Numbered from the stretch's first letter, positions 18,804-28,315 are shown. The stretch: DNA of 64,000 nt from Breoghania corrubedonensis (GCF_003053845.1 NZ_QAYG01000001.1:186001-250000); one strand, 5' to 3'. Numbers and translations are program-made. Notes: generated by a model from the sequence alone, not told the origin.

Positions 18804-18843
18804 ATGTGACTCATATGACACTTCAGTATCAGTTATATGACAT
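18804..18843 (-). promoter_or_regulatory. Tandem distal Pho boxes
   Basis: Two 18-bp PhoB-like sites on the minus strand, starting at 18843 (ATGTCATATAACTGATAC, 15 of 18 consensus positions by eye) and at 18821 (GTGTCATATGAGTCACAT, 13 of 18). Their starts are 22 bp apart, two helical turns, the phasing expected for cooperative PhoB dimers. They sit in an A+T-rich patch after the phoR stop and about 440 bases before pstS. Confidence 0.6.
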
Positions 18844-19088
18844 TATAAGATATTGTTTTTATTTGATTTTTTATGTTATCGTCAAAATGACGCGGTCAGC
18901 GGGAGAGCCTTTCGCGACAGTCCTCCCCGGCTTTCGGGCCGGGCCTGTCCCCGGACCTGTTCAATGAGTCCGCACGATCGTGCCCGCGGCGCGGATCGAC
19001 GGCCTGACATATTCGGGTCGCGGGAGGTGGCGCTGTCGTGAAGGGGGCTCACGATGGACGGGTCGTCGTCCTCAAGCCTTGAACGGCT

Positions 19089-20552
19089 TTAGAGGGCCGG
19101 CTCGACCGGGGCGTCTTCATCGACCGCGCGGATACAGACGGTGAAGGTCGCGCCATGGCCCGGCTCGCTTTGCACTTCCAGACGCGCACGGTGGCGGTTC
19201 AGGATGTGCTTGACGATGGCAAGGCCGAGACCGGTGCCCTTCATCTGGCGGCTGGCGGTGGCATCAACCCGGTAGAAGCGCTCCGTCAGGCGTGGCAGGT
19301 GTTCCGCCGGGATGCCGGGGCCCCAGTCGCGTACCGATAATCGCCATTCCGACCCGTTCCGGCCAACCGCCGCGCGGGCACAGGAAATCAGCACGCGTTC
19401 ACCGGAAGAGCCGTATTTCAGGGCGTTCTCCGCGAGGTTGCCCATGACCTGAACCAGTTCGTCCCGTTCGCCCGCGACCATCATCGGCTCATCGGGGAGA
19501 TCGGTCTGAAGCTCGACATCGAGTTCGCGCGCGAGCGGCGATAGCGCGTCCACGACATCGCGCACGACATCGCCCAGTTCCACCCGCGCATCGGGACGGA
19601 CATTGACCTTCAGCTCGATGCGCGAGAGCGACAGCAGATCATCGATCAGCCGGCCCATGCGGCTCGCCTGTTCCAGCATGATCGCCAGGAAACGTTCGCG
19701 GGCGGCGGGATCGTCACGCGCGGCGCCTTGCAGGGTTTCCACAAAACCGGTGAGCGAGGCGAGCGGGGTGCGCAGCTCGTGGCTGGCATTGGCGACGAAA
19801 TCGGCGCGCATGCGCTCCAGCCGGTGCTGCTCGGTCAGGTCCTGCACGGAAACGAGCACAAAATCCGGGCGGGCGCCGCCAGCCTTGTAACCCGCCTTGG
19901 CGCTGGCCCTGTGAGCGGCGGGCAAACGTACCGGCGCGATATAGGCCTCGAACCAGGATTCGGTCGGCACCTTTTCCGACCACGAGATCCGCTCGGCCGG
20001 ACCGCCCCCCGTCACCCGATCAAGCGCCTCCAGAAGCGCGGGTGGACGCAGACCGAAGGAGAGCGGATCGCCGGGCTTGACCGATGCAAACTGCCGGCCC
20101 GCCACCATGTTCACATAGCGGGTGATGCCGCGCCGGTCGACGATGAAGCAAGGCTGGGCCAGCGCATCGACGGCGATCTTCATGCCCGTATCCGGCCAGG
20201 CCGTGCCGGTGGCCAGCGTGCGCCCCGCGGACAATGACGTGGCACGGCGCTGGGGCAGCACCGCCGCAAGCATCACGACGATCGCGAAGGCCAGCGCGGC
20301 GTACCATGGCGGCACCTGATGGACCACGACGGCCGCCGCGAGCATGAGCGCTATCGCCACGAACAGCCATCGCAGAGCGATCAGCCGGCGCATCGGCGAA
20401 ATCGAGATCAGGTCGCCCAACAGTTCCCCGTCCCGCGCATCCCGAACACCCTTGTCCGTGCCGGCCATTTCCGGAGCAGCCGTCTCCCGGGCCACCCGTT
20501 CCGGGGCGGTCGTGTCGGAGGCATCCGGCGGTGTGCTTTTCAGGTCGCTCAT
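19089..20552 (-). CDS. phoR: Phosphate regulon sensor histidine kinase
   Basis: Inner-membrane kinase that phosphorylates PhoB under phosphate limitation. Residues 1-50 are a polar cytoplasmic tail, two helices follow (about 58-78 and 84-100), then a PAS domain (about 125-240, CFIVDRRGITRYVNMVAG), HisKA with phospho-acceptor His258 (FVANASHELRTPL), and HATPase with N-box NLAENALKYGSSGE, G1 DWGPGI and G2 GTGLGLAIVKHI. The two closely spaced helices and lack of a periplasmic domain fit PhoR, which reads PstSCAB/PhoU rather than an outside ligand. First gene of the cluster, separated from pstS by about 720 bases. Confidence 0.93.
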   Translation of the reverse strand: MSDLKSTPPDASDTTAPERVARETAAPEMAGTDKGVRDARDGELLGDLISISPMRRLIALRWLFVAIALMLAAAVVVHQVPPWYAALAFAIVVMLAAVLPQRRATSLSAGRTLATGTAWPDTGMKIAVDALAQPCFIVDRRGITRYVNMVAGRQFASVKPGDPLSFGLRPPALLEALDRVTGGGPAERISWSEKVPTESWFEAYIAPVRLPAAHRASAKAGYKAGGARPDFVLVSVQDLTEQHRLERMRADFVANASHELRTPLASLTGFVETLQGAARDDPAARERFLAIMLEQASRMGRLIDDLLSLSRIELKVNVRPDARVELGDVVRDVVDALSPLARELDVELQTDLPDEPMMVAGERDELVQVMGNLAENALKYGSSGERVLISCARAAVGRNGSEWRLSVRDWGPGIPAEHLPRLTERFYRVDATASRQMKGTGLGLAIVKHILNRHRARLEVQSEPGHGATFTVCIRAVDEDAPVEPAL

Positions 20553-20907
20553 TGTCGAACAGCTTTAACGTTTTTCCCGCCAATGGCTACAAGCCGGCGC
20601 AATCGGAACAGTCGCGCAAACGCGACATCGGCGACGAAAATTACATTCCCCTTGCACCACCCGGGGCATTCGAGCGTTTTAGCGCAAGAGGAGCGCTGAT
20701 AGCATACCGGTTGTGACATTCACACGACGTGGGCACACGACATGGGCACACGACATGGGCACACGACGCGGACACACGACGCGGACACATGGCCGGCGCG
20801 CAACATGTGGGCGAACGACGGAACCGACGATATGGCGCGGGATTCAGAGGGCCGACACGCAAGTGTCGCGCACGTCACGGGTTCCGCCAGGCAAGGACAG
20901 CGATTTT
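20553..20907. other. Divergent control region phoR / ppk2
   Basis: 355 bases. The centre is occupied by five 13-bp tandem repeats (listed separately). Next to them a minus-strand sequence (20713-20730, containing an intact TGTCAC half and CGTCGT 11 bases before it) weakly resembles a Pho box facing phoR. AAGGA precedes ppk2. No gene seen. Confidence 0.4.
20721..20785. repeat. 13-bp tandem repeat (minisatellite), five copies
   Basis: Five head-to-tail units: CACACGACGTGGG once, CACACGACATGGG twice, CACACGACGCGGA twice, followed by a partial CACATGG. The array fills the space between the divergent phoR and ppk2 genes. Read on the minus strand each unit contains ATGTCGTG or CGTCGTG, near to a TGTCAT/C PhoB half-site, although a 13-bp period is not the 11-bp period of a Pho box. 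Confidence 0.9.
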
Positions 20908-21750
20908 ATGAGCGAATTCGATCTCGAGAACCCCGTTCTGCCCCGGGCCATCCGGCGCGCGTCGCTGCCGTCGGGCGACTACCCCTACTCTTCCAGGATG
21001 AAACGCAAGCCCTACGAGAAAAAGCTGCGGGACCTGCAGATCGAGCTCGTCAAAGCGCAACGCAGCGTGCGCGAGAAGGGCCAACGGATCGTCGTGATCT
21101 TCGAGGGGCGCGATGCGGCGGGAAAGGGCGGAACGATCTTCAATTTCCGCCAGAACATGAACCCGCGCTACGCCCGGGTCGTCGCCCTGTCCAAACCCAG
21201 CAGCACCGAGGCCGGGCAATGGTATTTCCAGCGCTACGTGACCCAGCTGCCGACGGCGGGCGAGATCGTCCTGTTCGACCGCTCCTGGTACAACCGCGCC
21301 GTGGTGGAACGGGTCAACGGCTTCTGCACGCGCGAGGAGAGCGAGGAATTTCTGGACGAGGTGCCCCGTTTCGAGCAGATGCTGGTCGATGGCGGGCTGA
21401 CGCTTTTCAAGATCTGGCTGAACATCGGCCGAGAGATGCAGATGAAGCGCTTCCACGACCGCCGTCACGATCCGCTGAAAATCTGGAAGCTGTCGCCGAT
21501 CGACGTGGCGGCGCTGGCGAAATGGGACGACTACACGGCCGCCCGCGACCGGATGTTCGCCCGCTCCCACACCGCCGGCACGCCCTGGACGATCGTGCGC
21601 TCCAACGACAAGCGCCGCGCCAGGCTCAACGCCATGCGCCACGTCCTCTCCCACATCGACTATGAGGACAAGGACTGGGACGCGATCGGCGCGATCGATC
21701 CGCTCATCCTGGGGTCGTCGCCGGACATTCTGAGCGGCGAGAACGAGTAG
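20908..21750 (+). CDS. ppk2: Polyphosphate kinase 2 family protein
   Basis: Transfers phosphate between polyphosphate and nucleotides (most often making GTP or ATP from NDP plus polyphosphate). The 280-residue product is a single P-loop domain of the PPK2 family: Walker A GRDAAGKGG (about 67-75), Walker B/lid DRSWYNRAVVERV (about 132-144), and the PPK2-typical RRHDPLKIWKLSPIDV. Length fits a one-domain class I/III enzyme; subclass cannot be settled by eye. The ATG at 20908 has AAGGA ten bases upstream and MSEFDLENP is a normal start; the frame continues upstream into the minisatellite but that part is not protein-like. Divergent from phoR, which suggests a link to phosphate status. Confidence 0.92.
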   Translation: MSEFDLENPVLPRAIRRASLPSGDYPYSSRMKRKPYEKKLRDLQIELVKAQRSVREKGQRIVVIFEGRDAAGKGGTIFNFRQNMNPRYARVVALSKPSSTEAGQWYFQRYVTQLPTAGEIVLFDRSWYNRAVVERVNGFCTREESEEFLDEVPRFEQMLVDGGLTLFKIWLNIGREMQMKRFHDRRHDPLKIWKLSPIDVAALAKWDDYTAARDRMFARSHTAGTPWTIVRSNDKRRARLNAMRHVLSHIDYEDKDWDAIGAIDPLILGSSPDILSGENE

Positions 21751-21764
21751 CGGCAGCCCCTCTC

Positions 21765-22661
21765 CTACACCTTGCTGCCGCGCGGCTTGGTATCGGCAAG
21801 TTCACGCGCGACCGAAAGAAAGGCCGCGATGCTGCGGCGGCGGGAATGAAGCCGGAGGCAGAAGACATCCTCCACCACATGGTCCGGGATCTCGACGATC
21901 GGCACATGCACGATGCCGTCAATCTGCACCGTGGTCCCCGAAAACATGATGCCGATACCAATTCCGGCGGAAACCGCCATCAGCATGGTCTCGCGCGTTT
22001 CAACCACCAGCACCGGATCGAGCGTCAGGCCGTGCATCAGCAGCGCATCCGAGAAGGCGCGATGGCTCCCGGAATCCGCCATGCGGTAGACCACGGGTTC
22101 ATCCAGCAGTTCACTCAGCTTCACCATCGCCCGGGCGGCGAAACGATGGCTGCGGGGCACCAGCGCCGTCAGACGGTGATGGCGGAAGGGGATCGTCGTG
22201 AACCGCTCGCCACGCGGCGAGTTGGTCATGACGGCCACGTCGGCCTTGCGCTCGTCGATCGCCTGAATGACGGCGCCGTCATCTCCATTGCGCGCCGTGA
22301 TCCGCACGCCGGGATACCGATTGGCGAAGACGGAAATGATATCGACCATCGACGGGGTGGCATTGCTGATCACCCGCAATTCGCCCCTCTCCAGGCCGTG
22401 GAGCGTGGTCAGGATCTCTTCCGCGTCGCGCTCCACGTCATCCACCCGCTCCGTGGTCGCAAAAAGCGTGCGGGCGAGTTCGGTCGAGACAAGCTTTTTG
22501 GAGCTGCGCTCGAAGAGCTGGACGTCGTAGGTTTCCTCGATGGCCTTGATCTGGGCGGTGACCGCCGGCTGGGAAACCCCCAGTTCGCGGGCGGCGGCCG
22601 TGAAACTACCTTCACGCACCACAGCATTGAAGGTGCGTATCTGGGCGTAGGTGAGCGGCAT
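21765..22661 (-). CDS. LysR-family transcriptional regulator
   Basis: 298 residues with the N-terminal winged helix (residues about 4-62: FNAVVREGSFTAAARELGVSQPAVTAQIKAIEE) and a periplasmic-binding-protein-like effector domain (about 90-290; LRVISNATPSMVDIISVFANRYPGV). It ends only 15 bases from the convergent ppk2 stop. No divergently transcribed target is adjacent: the upstream neighbour corA starts almost 600 bases away in the opposite direction, so corA or a distant gene could be the target. Sequence resembles the CbbR/phosphonate-associated group in the effector domain, but I would not name the ligand. Confidence 0.9.
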   Translation of the reverse strand: MPLTYAQIRTFNAVVREGSFTAAARELGVSQPAVTAQIKAIEETYDVQLFERSSKKLVSTELARTLFATTERVDDVERDAEEILTTLHGLERGELRVISNATPSMVDIISVFANRYPGVRITARNGDDGAVIQAIDERKADVAVMTNSPRGERFTTIPFRHHRLTALVPRSHRFAARAMVKLSELLDEPVVYRMADSGSHRAFSDALLMHGLTLDPVLVVETRETMLMAVSAGIGIGIMFSGTTVQIDGIVHVPIVEIPDHVVEDVFCLRLHSRRRSIAAFLSVARELADTKPRGSKV

Positions 22662-23250
22662 CCTAATGGTTCCGAACGGTTCGTCGCTTATTCATACAAT
22701 CAATGAGTTCGGCCGTATTCCCGTTCATCCGGGTCACCCGGCGCGGGGCCGCGGTCTGCGACGATATATTTGATATATCAATTTATTCGTTGGAACGACA
22801 AATCCGTAAAATTCGACTTCACTTCTCTCCCAACGACACACACCGGAACCTCCCGTTTCGCCAGCAATTTGACGTATCGAGCACTGCGGGATCTGCACGC
22901 GCCCATGTCGACACCCGCATTCGGACTCACAACTGAAACTTAACAAATATTTCAATCCGAGGCCATCCGGGAAAACGGGTGACGGGAAAGACGTTCTCTT
23001 CGTACAATGAGCTCAAATCCGCCTGCTCTCTACCTGCAACTTTCTTGGTTTTTTCTTTTTTGCACTCCGCCACAATATTCCTCCGAATTGCGTACCATGC
23101 GCATGGTCATTGCGGATTGATCCGCGTCGGTGCCATCCTGCGCTCAAGCCCCTGTGCGGTGCCCTCATTGTCGCCGGCCCGCTCACGTACAAACGCCGCA
23201 ATGCGCCGCGCCCGCGGCACAGCAAACCGGAAAAAGCAAAGAGGCATTTC
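22662..23250. other. Intergenic region lysR-corA
   Basis: 589 bases, lower in G+C than the flanks. It contains a perfect 12-bp palindrome (22770-22781) about 110 bases before lysR and T-rich stretches around 23040-23065. The frame of corA is open from 23110, but a GTG with a good ribosome-binding site at 23251 is preferred. No RNA gene or terminator was identified. Confidence 0.4.
22770..22781. promoter_or_regulatory. Palindrome TTGATATATCAA upstream of lysR
   Basis: Perfect 12-bp dyad in an A+T-rich patch, in the size range of a LysR or other dimer operator and containing TATATC that could also serve as a -10. Function is inferred from position only. Confidence 0.3.
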
Positions 23251-24222
23251 GTGATCTCGGTCTTTGTCCCTGGTCCGTCCGGGCTCGTCGCTGTCGAGCC
23301 ATCTCCGAAAACGCTGCCCCAAAACGTGGTCTGGATGGACCTGAACCGCCCCGACGAGGCGGAGGAGGCTCTGGTGGAGGCCTTTCTCGACATCGACGTG
23401 CCGACGCATGAGGAGCGGGTGGAGATCGAGACATCGAGCCGGCTCTACGAGGAAGATGGCGCGCTCATCATGTCGGCGACGATCCTGTGCGGAATGCAGG
23501 CGGGCCGGCCGGAAACGACGGTTGCCACCTTCATTCTCAAGGGAACGCGGCTGGTCTCGGTGCGCTACGACGACCCCACCGCCTTCACGATCGCCCGCCA
23601 GCGTGCGCTGAAGGGGGGAAGCGCCGTGCACCAGGGCAAAGGCATGCTGATCATCATGCTGGACGCCATCGTCGACCGGATCGCCGACTTGCTGGAAATG
23701 GCGGGGGCGGAGGCCGACCGGCTGTCGCGCGATATCTTCGATATCCAGAAGCCAAGCGAACCGGTGCTCGACTATGACGGGATCATCCGTTCGCTCGGCA
23801 GACTCGGAACCCGGCTTTCCAAGATCCACGAAAGTCTGGTCAGCCTGTCCCGGCTCTTTCAGTTCCTCAGCACGCGGGAAAAGAAGGTCGCCCTTTCGGC
23901 GGCCGACAAGGCGCAGGTGAAATCGCTCACCCGGGACACACGATCACTCTACGAATTCGCCGCCTCGCTCGACAACAAGGTCGGCTTCCTGCTGGAAGCG
24001 ACACTCGGCCTCGTCAACCTGCAGCAGAACCAGACGATCAAGATCTTCTCGGTTCTGGCGGTCGTGTTCCTGCCGCCAACGCTCATCGCCTCGCTCTACG
24101 GCATGAATTTCGACCTGATGCCGGAGCTGCACTGGACATGGGGCTACCCGCTCGCGGTTCTCGCCATGGTTGCATCTGCTTTCGGCACCTGGGGCTTCTT
24201 TCGATGGAAGCGCTGGCTGTAG
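23251..24222 (+). CDS. corA: CorA-family magnesium transporter
   Basis: Inner-membrane divalent-cation channel working as a pentamer. The 323-residue product has a large N-terminal cytoplasmic domain (residues 1-about 260) with long helices, and the C-terminal pair of helices (about 262-282 and 300-318) joined by the diagnostic YGMN loop (GMN at 284-286, followed by FDLMPEL). The start is the GTG at 23251, six bases after GAGG; an upstream frame to 23110 adds 47 basic residues. Monocistronic by spacing. Confidence 0.93.
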   Translation: MISVFVPGPSGLVAVEPSPKTLPQNVVWMDLNRPDEAEEALVEAFLDIDVPTHEERVEIETSSRLYEEDGALIMSATILCGMQAGRPETTVATFILKGTRLVSVRYDDPTAFTIARQRALKGGSAVHQGKGMLIIMLDAIVDRIADLLEMAGAEADRLSRDIFDIQKPSEPVLDYDGIIRSLGRLGTRLSKIHESLVSLSRLFQFLSTREKKVALSAADKAQVKSLTRDTRSLYEFAASLDNKVGFLLEATLGLVNLQQNQTIKIFSVLAVVFLPPTLIASLYGMNFDLMPELHWTWGYPLAVLAMVASAFGTWGFFRWKRWL

Positions 24223-24342
24223 CGTCAAGCGGAGGCTTTACACTATCGTTCAGCTTGTCTTTAATCCCTGGAAAACATGACAAATTGCGCCAGATATCTC
24301 GCTCTGACGCACCCCGCGAATGGCTCTACTGGGAGGAACGCC

Positions 24343-25968
24343 ATGCTCGGTCTGATGCAGGACTGGCCACTTCTTTGCACAAAAATTCTCGACCACGCCG
24401 CGATCTATCACGGCAATCGCGGGGTCATTTCACGCTCGATTGAAGGACCGATCGAGCGCGTGACCTATGGCGAACTGCGCCACCGCGCCCTCAAGGTCGC
24501 CCAGCGGCTGGAGCGCGACGGCATCAAACTCGGCGACCGTTGCGCGACGCTCGCCTGGAACACTGCACGGCATATGGAAGTCTGGTACGGCCTTCTCGGC
24601 ATCGGCGCCATCTACCATACGGTCAATCCCCGGCTGTTTCCCGAGCAGATCGCCTGGATCATCAATCACGCGGAAGACCGGTTCCTGTTCGTCGATCTCA
24701 CCTTCCTGCCGATCATCGAAAAGATCCGCGATCAATTGACGACGATCGAGAAGATCATCGTTTTGACCGATGCCGCCCACATGCCCGAAACGACGCTGGA
24801 CGTGGTGGCCTACGAGGAGTGGCTCGGGCAAGCCGACGGCGATTTCGTCTGGAAACAGTTCGACGAGAACACGGCCGCCGGCATCTGCTACACGTCGGGC
24901 ACGACAGGCAATCCCAAGGGCGTGGTCTATTCCCACCGTTCCAACGTCCTGCACGCGATGATGGCGATGCAGGTGGACATGCTGGGCCTGTCCAGCCGCG
25001 ACAGGGTGATGCCCGTCGTCCCGCTCTTCCATGCCAACGGCTGGTCGCTCGCCTTTTCCGCTCCGATGGTGGGCGCGGCAATGGTGATGCCCGGCGGCCG
25101 CATGGACGGCGAAGCGATATGGGAACTTCTGGACACGGAGAAGGTCACTTTCACCGCCGCCGTGCCGACCGTTTGGCTGATGCTGCTGGAATATCTGGAG
25201 AGGACGGGCAAGACCCTGCCCTATCTGGAGCGTGTGGTCATCGGCGGTTCCGCCTGTCCGCGCGCGATGACGAAGAAGTTCGAGGACATCTACGACGTGC
25301 GCGTCATCCACGCCTGGGGCATGACGGAGATGAGCCCGCTCGGCTCGGTGTGCACGCTGAAGCCGGAATACGCCTCGCTTGAGGGAGACGCGCGGCTCGA
25401 TATTCAGGAAAAGCAGGGCCATCCGCCGTTTACCATCGAGATGAAGGTGACGGATGACGCGGGAGCCGACCTGCCGTGGGACGGCAAGACCTTTGGCCGT
25501 CTGAAGGTGCGCGGACCTGCCGTCACCGGCGCCTACTTCAAGGGCGAGGGCGGCGCGGTGCTGGACGAGGACGGCTTTTTCGATACTGGCGACGTCGCCC
25601 ATATCGACCCCTGCGGCTACATGCAGATCACCGACCGCGCCAAGGACGTGATCAAGTCCGGCGGCGAGTGGATTTCCACCATCGACCTGGAGAACATCGC
25701 CGTCGGCCACCCCGACGTGACGGAAGCGGCAGCCATCGGCATCGCCCACCCGAAATGGGATGAACGACCGCTACTTGTCATCGTCGCCAAGGAGGGCACG
25801 CATCCCACGCGCGAAGATATCATCGCCTACATGGAGGGCAAGATCGCCAAGTGGTGGATGCCGGACGATGTGGTCATCGTCGACGAGATCCCGCACACGG
25901 CGACGGGCAAGATCAAGAAGACGACCTTGCGCGAGACCTTCGCCGACTACCGGCTGCCGACGATCTGA
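24343..25968 (+). CDS. Long-chain fatty-acid--CoA ligase (AMP-forming)
   Basis: Activates a carboxylic acid to its CoA thioester via an acyl-adenylate. 541 residues with the full ANL-superfamily motif set: P-loop [16 protein letters not shown] (near 185-200), GWSLAFS, A5 motif [10 protein letters not shown], the hinge region [26 protein letters not shown], and the C-terminal catalytic lysine in [13 protein letters not shown]. Close in plan to medium/long-chain FadD-type ligases; the substrate length is not certain. Start at the ATG at 24343, six bases after GGGAGG. It could feed the beta-oxidation genes at 31.5-35 kb, although it is not in their operon. Confidence 0.92.
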   Translation: MLGLMQDWPLLCTKILDHAAIYHGNRGVISRSIEGPIERVTYGELRHRALKVAQRLERDGIKLGDRCATLAWNTARHMEVWYGLLGIGAIYHTVNPRLFPEQIAWIINHAEDRFLFVDLTFLPIIEKIRDQLTTIEKIIVLTDAAHMPETTLDVVAYEEWLGQADGDFVWKQFDENTAAGICYTSGTTGNPKGVVYSHRSNVLHAMMAMQVDMLGLSSRDRVMPVVPLFHANGWSLAFSAPMVGAAMVMPGGRMDGEAIWELLDTEKVTFTAAVPTVWLMLLEYLERTGKTLPYLERVVIGGSACPRAMTKKFEDIYDVRVIHAWGMTEMSPLGSVCTLKPEYASLEGDARLDIQEKQGHPPFTIEMKVTDDAGADLPWDGKTFGRLKVRGPAVTGAYFKGEGGAVLDEDGFFDTGDVAHIDPCGYMQITDRAKDVIKSGGEWISTIDLENIAVGHPDVTEAAAIGIAHPKWDERPLLVIVAKEGTHPTREDIIAYMEGKIAKWWMPDDVVIVDEIPHTATGKIKKTTLRETFADYRLPTI

Positions 25969-25977
25969 ACGAATGCG

Positions 25978-26021
25978 GATAGCCGCCCGGGCCGGTTTGC
26001 CAGCCCGCCCGGGCGTGCTAT
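25978..26021. terminator. Long G+C hairpin after the acyl-CoA ligase gene
   Basis: Stem ATAGC-CGCCCGGGC pairing with GCCCGGGCG-(T)-GCTAT, 14 pairs with one bulged T, ten bases after the ligase stop. No T-run follows, so termination would be weak or factor-assisted. Confidence 0.45.
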
Positions 26022-26088
26022 GGCTTTGCAGCAGAAGGCCGGCGCGTGTTGCGTTTTCCCGGCACCGCCACTTATTTCCGACAGGTCC

Positions 26089-26973
26089 ATGCGCAAGCGT
26101 CTTCCGATCCGCCGTTCACGCGCGGCCACATTCAGCCGTTTCGCCGGCGTCGTGGCGATCCCCGTGGTCGTCATCGGGGCGCTTTTGCATCGCGGCGGGC
26201 ATATCGATTCCACCGCTCTCTTCGCGATCCTGGCCGTCGGCTTCGCGCTGGCACTCGTTGCCGTCGCGGCGGGCGTGGGTGCACTCGCGGCGGTCTGGCG
26301 CGATGGGGCCAGGGGAACGGGCGCGGCGATACGCGGGCTTTTTTTCGGCCTGATCGCCCTGTCGCCGGCCATCGTGGTGGCGGGAGCGGCAATCTACTAT
26401 CCGCGGCTGACGGATGTCTCCACGGATCTTGAAACTCCGCCCAAGCTCGCTCTTTCCAAGGGCGACACGAAACCGGGCGGGCACCTGAGACCGCAAGTGC
26501 AGCGTGCCGCCTATCCCGATATCGTACCGCGGCGTTTTCCTGTCGGCACGGCCCAGCTTTACCGGGCCGTCGAGCAGGTCATCAAGGAGCGCGGCTGGAC
26601 AATCGCCGCCCATCTCGCACCGGCGATGAACGACGACCCGGCCGCCATCCAGATTGAAACCCACAGTCTGGTGCTGGGTTTTGTCGATGACGTGACGGTG
26701 CGCATTCTGCCCGATCCGATCGGCGCACGGCTGGACATCCGCTCCGCCTCGCGCACCGGCGCGCATGATCTTGGGGTCAACGCCCGGCGCATCCGCGATC
26801 TTCTCGCCTCCGTGGACGCGGTGCTGACCGAGGCCTACGGCATAACGGAAGTGCAGGAGAGCGACACCGCGCCGGTGGAAGTGCTGCCGGACGACTTCGA
26901 CAAGCCGGCGGAGCCCGAAATTCCCGTACCCGGCGACAAGCCGCAATCCGGAGATCCCGCCGTCAGCGGGTAG
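26089..26973 (+). CDS. DUF1499 membrane protein
   Basis: 294 residues. Three hydrophobic segments fill the N-terminal third (about residues 15-40, 45-70, 80-110), followed by a soluble domain typical of DUF1499 (about 140-250; PRRFPVGTAQLYRAVEQVIKERGW and IRSASRTGAHDLGVNARRIRDLL, where the 'SRSR-x-G-x-x-DLG-x-N-x-x-R' signature is recognisable) and an acidic, proline-rich tail. Function unknown; the domain is found in many proteobacteria and plant plastids. I take the ATG at 26089; an upstream frame to 26020 is unlikely to be translated. Independent of neighbours by spacing. Confidence 0.82.
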   Translation: MRKRLPIRRSRAATFSRFAGVVAIPVVVIGALLHRGGHIDSTALFAILAVGFALALVAVAAGVGALAAVWRDGARGTGAAIRGLFFGLIALSPAIVVAGAAIYYPRLTDVSTDLETPPKLALSKGDTKPGGHLRPQVQRAAYPDIVPRRFPVGTAQLYRAVEQVIKERGWTIAAHLAPAMNDDPAAIQIETHSLVLGFVDDVTVRILPDPIGARLDIRSASRTGAHDLGVNARRIRDLLASVDAVLTEAYGITEVQESDTAPVEVLPDDFDKPAEPEIPVPGDKPQSGDPAVSG

Positions 26974-27079
26974 CAAGAGAGATTGCATCCAGACCGCGCC
27001 ACGGTCTGCGAACAATCCTGACAGGCGAGCCGGCCGGACGGTTCTCGAACAGGCCCGTGCCGACGCGGCGACGCTTCCC

Positions 27080-28108
27080 TTACGCCAGTTCGTAGTGCGC
27101 CGTCAGCGAAGGCGGCCCCTCGCACAGCACCGCGCCACGCGCCACCAGATCCTCGACATGGGCGAGGACCGACAGCGCGGCCGGACCGTGCAGAACCGGG
27201 TCGACGTCGCGATAGATGATCCTGACCATGGCCGGGATGGTGCCATCGCCCGCCTTGATGCGCTCCAGCACCGCCGCTTCACGCGCCAGTCGATGTGCCT
27301 TCAGGGCGGCGACGTAGCCTTGCGCCTCTTCCACCGTACCGCCGTGGCCGGGGTAGTAACGCGCTTCCGCGCGCGCCATCAAGGTTTCGAGCGAGGCCAT
27401 GTAATCGGCCATCGATCCATCGGGGGGCGCGACGATGGAGGTGGACCAGGCCATGACGTGATCGCCGGAAAAAAGCGTGCCTTCCCCGCCCAGCGCGAAG
27501 GCCAGATGATTCGCGGTATGGCCGGGCGTTTCCACCGCTTCAAGCGTCCAGCCGTCGCCTTCCAGCGCCTCGCCATGGCTCAGCACGCGGTCGGCAACGT
27601 GCTCGCAATCGCCGCCGGCATCGAGCGGATTGATCTCACCGATATTGAGGGGACGGGCCGGCCGGTGCGCATCGGCGCCGACGATCGGAGCATCGACATG
27701 CGCTTTCAGCAGCCGGGCGCCCGGGGAATGATCGCGGTGGGTGTGTGTCACGACGATATGGGAAATCCTGCGCCCCTCGGCGGCAGCGAGGATCGCGCGG
27801 ACATGGGCCTCGTCCGCAGGGCCCGGATCGATGACGGCGAGGTCTCCCTCGCCGATCAGATAGGTGTTGGTACCGTAAAAGGTGAAAGGGCTCGCGTTCG
27901 GCGCCGTCAGTCGTGCGACCAGCGGGGAAAGCCTGACGGCCTCGCCATAACGCGGCTCGAAGGTACGATCATGGATGAGAGGCAGGACAGAACGCTCCGC
28001 TTTGCGCCCCTTGCCGGGGCCATCGGACGGATCACGCACCGCGTTCGCGCACGCTCCGAAATCATGCCGCCGAAAGTGGCCGGCACGAAAGGATGCGAGC
28101 CAACGCAC
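27080..28108 (-). CDS. Metallo-beta-lactamase-fold hydrolase
   Basis: MBL-fold enzyme, about 300 residues of clear domain. Metal ligands: THTHRDHSPG (H-x-H-x-D-H), the His in ETPGHTANHLAF, the bridging Asp in LFSGDHVMAWSTS, and the final His in YYPGHGG. The C-terminal 80 residues resemble the helical tail of LACTB2-type/glyoxalase II-like hydrolases (VARGAVL at the winged end). Substrate unknown; a thioesterase, nuclease or lactonase are all possible. The frame is open to a GTG at 28108; the first 45 or so residues are basic and possibly not translated, so the N-terminus is uncertain. Confidence 0.85.
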   Translation of the reverse strand: MRWLASFRAGHFRRHDFGACANAVRDPSDGPGKGRKAERSVLPLIHDRTFEPRYGEAVRLSPLVARLTAPNASPFTFYGTNTYLIGEGDLAVIDPGPADEAHVRAILAAAEGRRISHIVVTHTHRDHSPGARLLKAHVDAPIVGADAHRPARPLNIGEINPLDAGGDCEHVADRVLSHGEALEGDGWTLEAVETPGHTANHLAFALGGEGTLFSGDHVMAWSTSIVAPPDGSMADYMASLETLMARAEARYYPGHGGTVEEAQGYVAALKAHRLAREAAVLERIKAGDGTIPAMVRIIYRDVDPVLHGPAALSVLAHVEDLVARGAVLCEGPPSLTAHYELA

Positions 28109-28315
28109 ACCGATCCGCCGACAGCAGACATGGCGTACGCGTTATCCGTCTTGCAGCAGAGATAAGGCCTTTGACGTAAGGATACAAACAATACCGAACA
28201 GGCGTGCCAGTGCGGCATTCCCGATCAGGCAAGCCCCGAAGGCCCTGCCCGACCCGTCCGTAATCCCGTCAGCCTTGTCGCAAACGCAATGGTGCGACCA
28301 GCCCTGGAAGCCCGC

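Larger units (their letters stand above)
18367..19088. other. Control region between phoR and pstS
   Basis: 722 bases without a convincing gene. It contains the proximal Pho box (18530-18547), the tandem distal boxes (18804-18843) and an A+T-rich stretch from about 18830 to 18890. A 93-codon minus-strand frame (18517-18798) begins almost at the predicted distal transcription start, has basic low-complexity composition and overlaps the proximal box; I do not call it. The region between the two promoters may be a long pstS leader or encode a short RNA. Confidence 0.45.

Noticed and set aside
20721-20785. 13-bp repeat array as a CRISPR
   Set aside because: Units are contiguous with no spacers, only 13 bp, and no cas genes are present.
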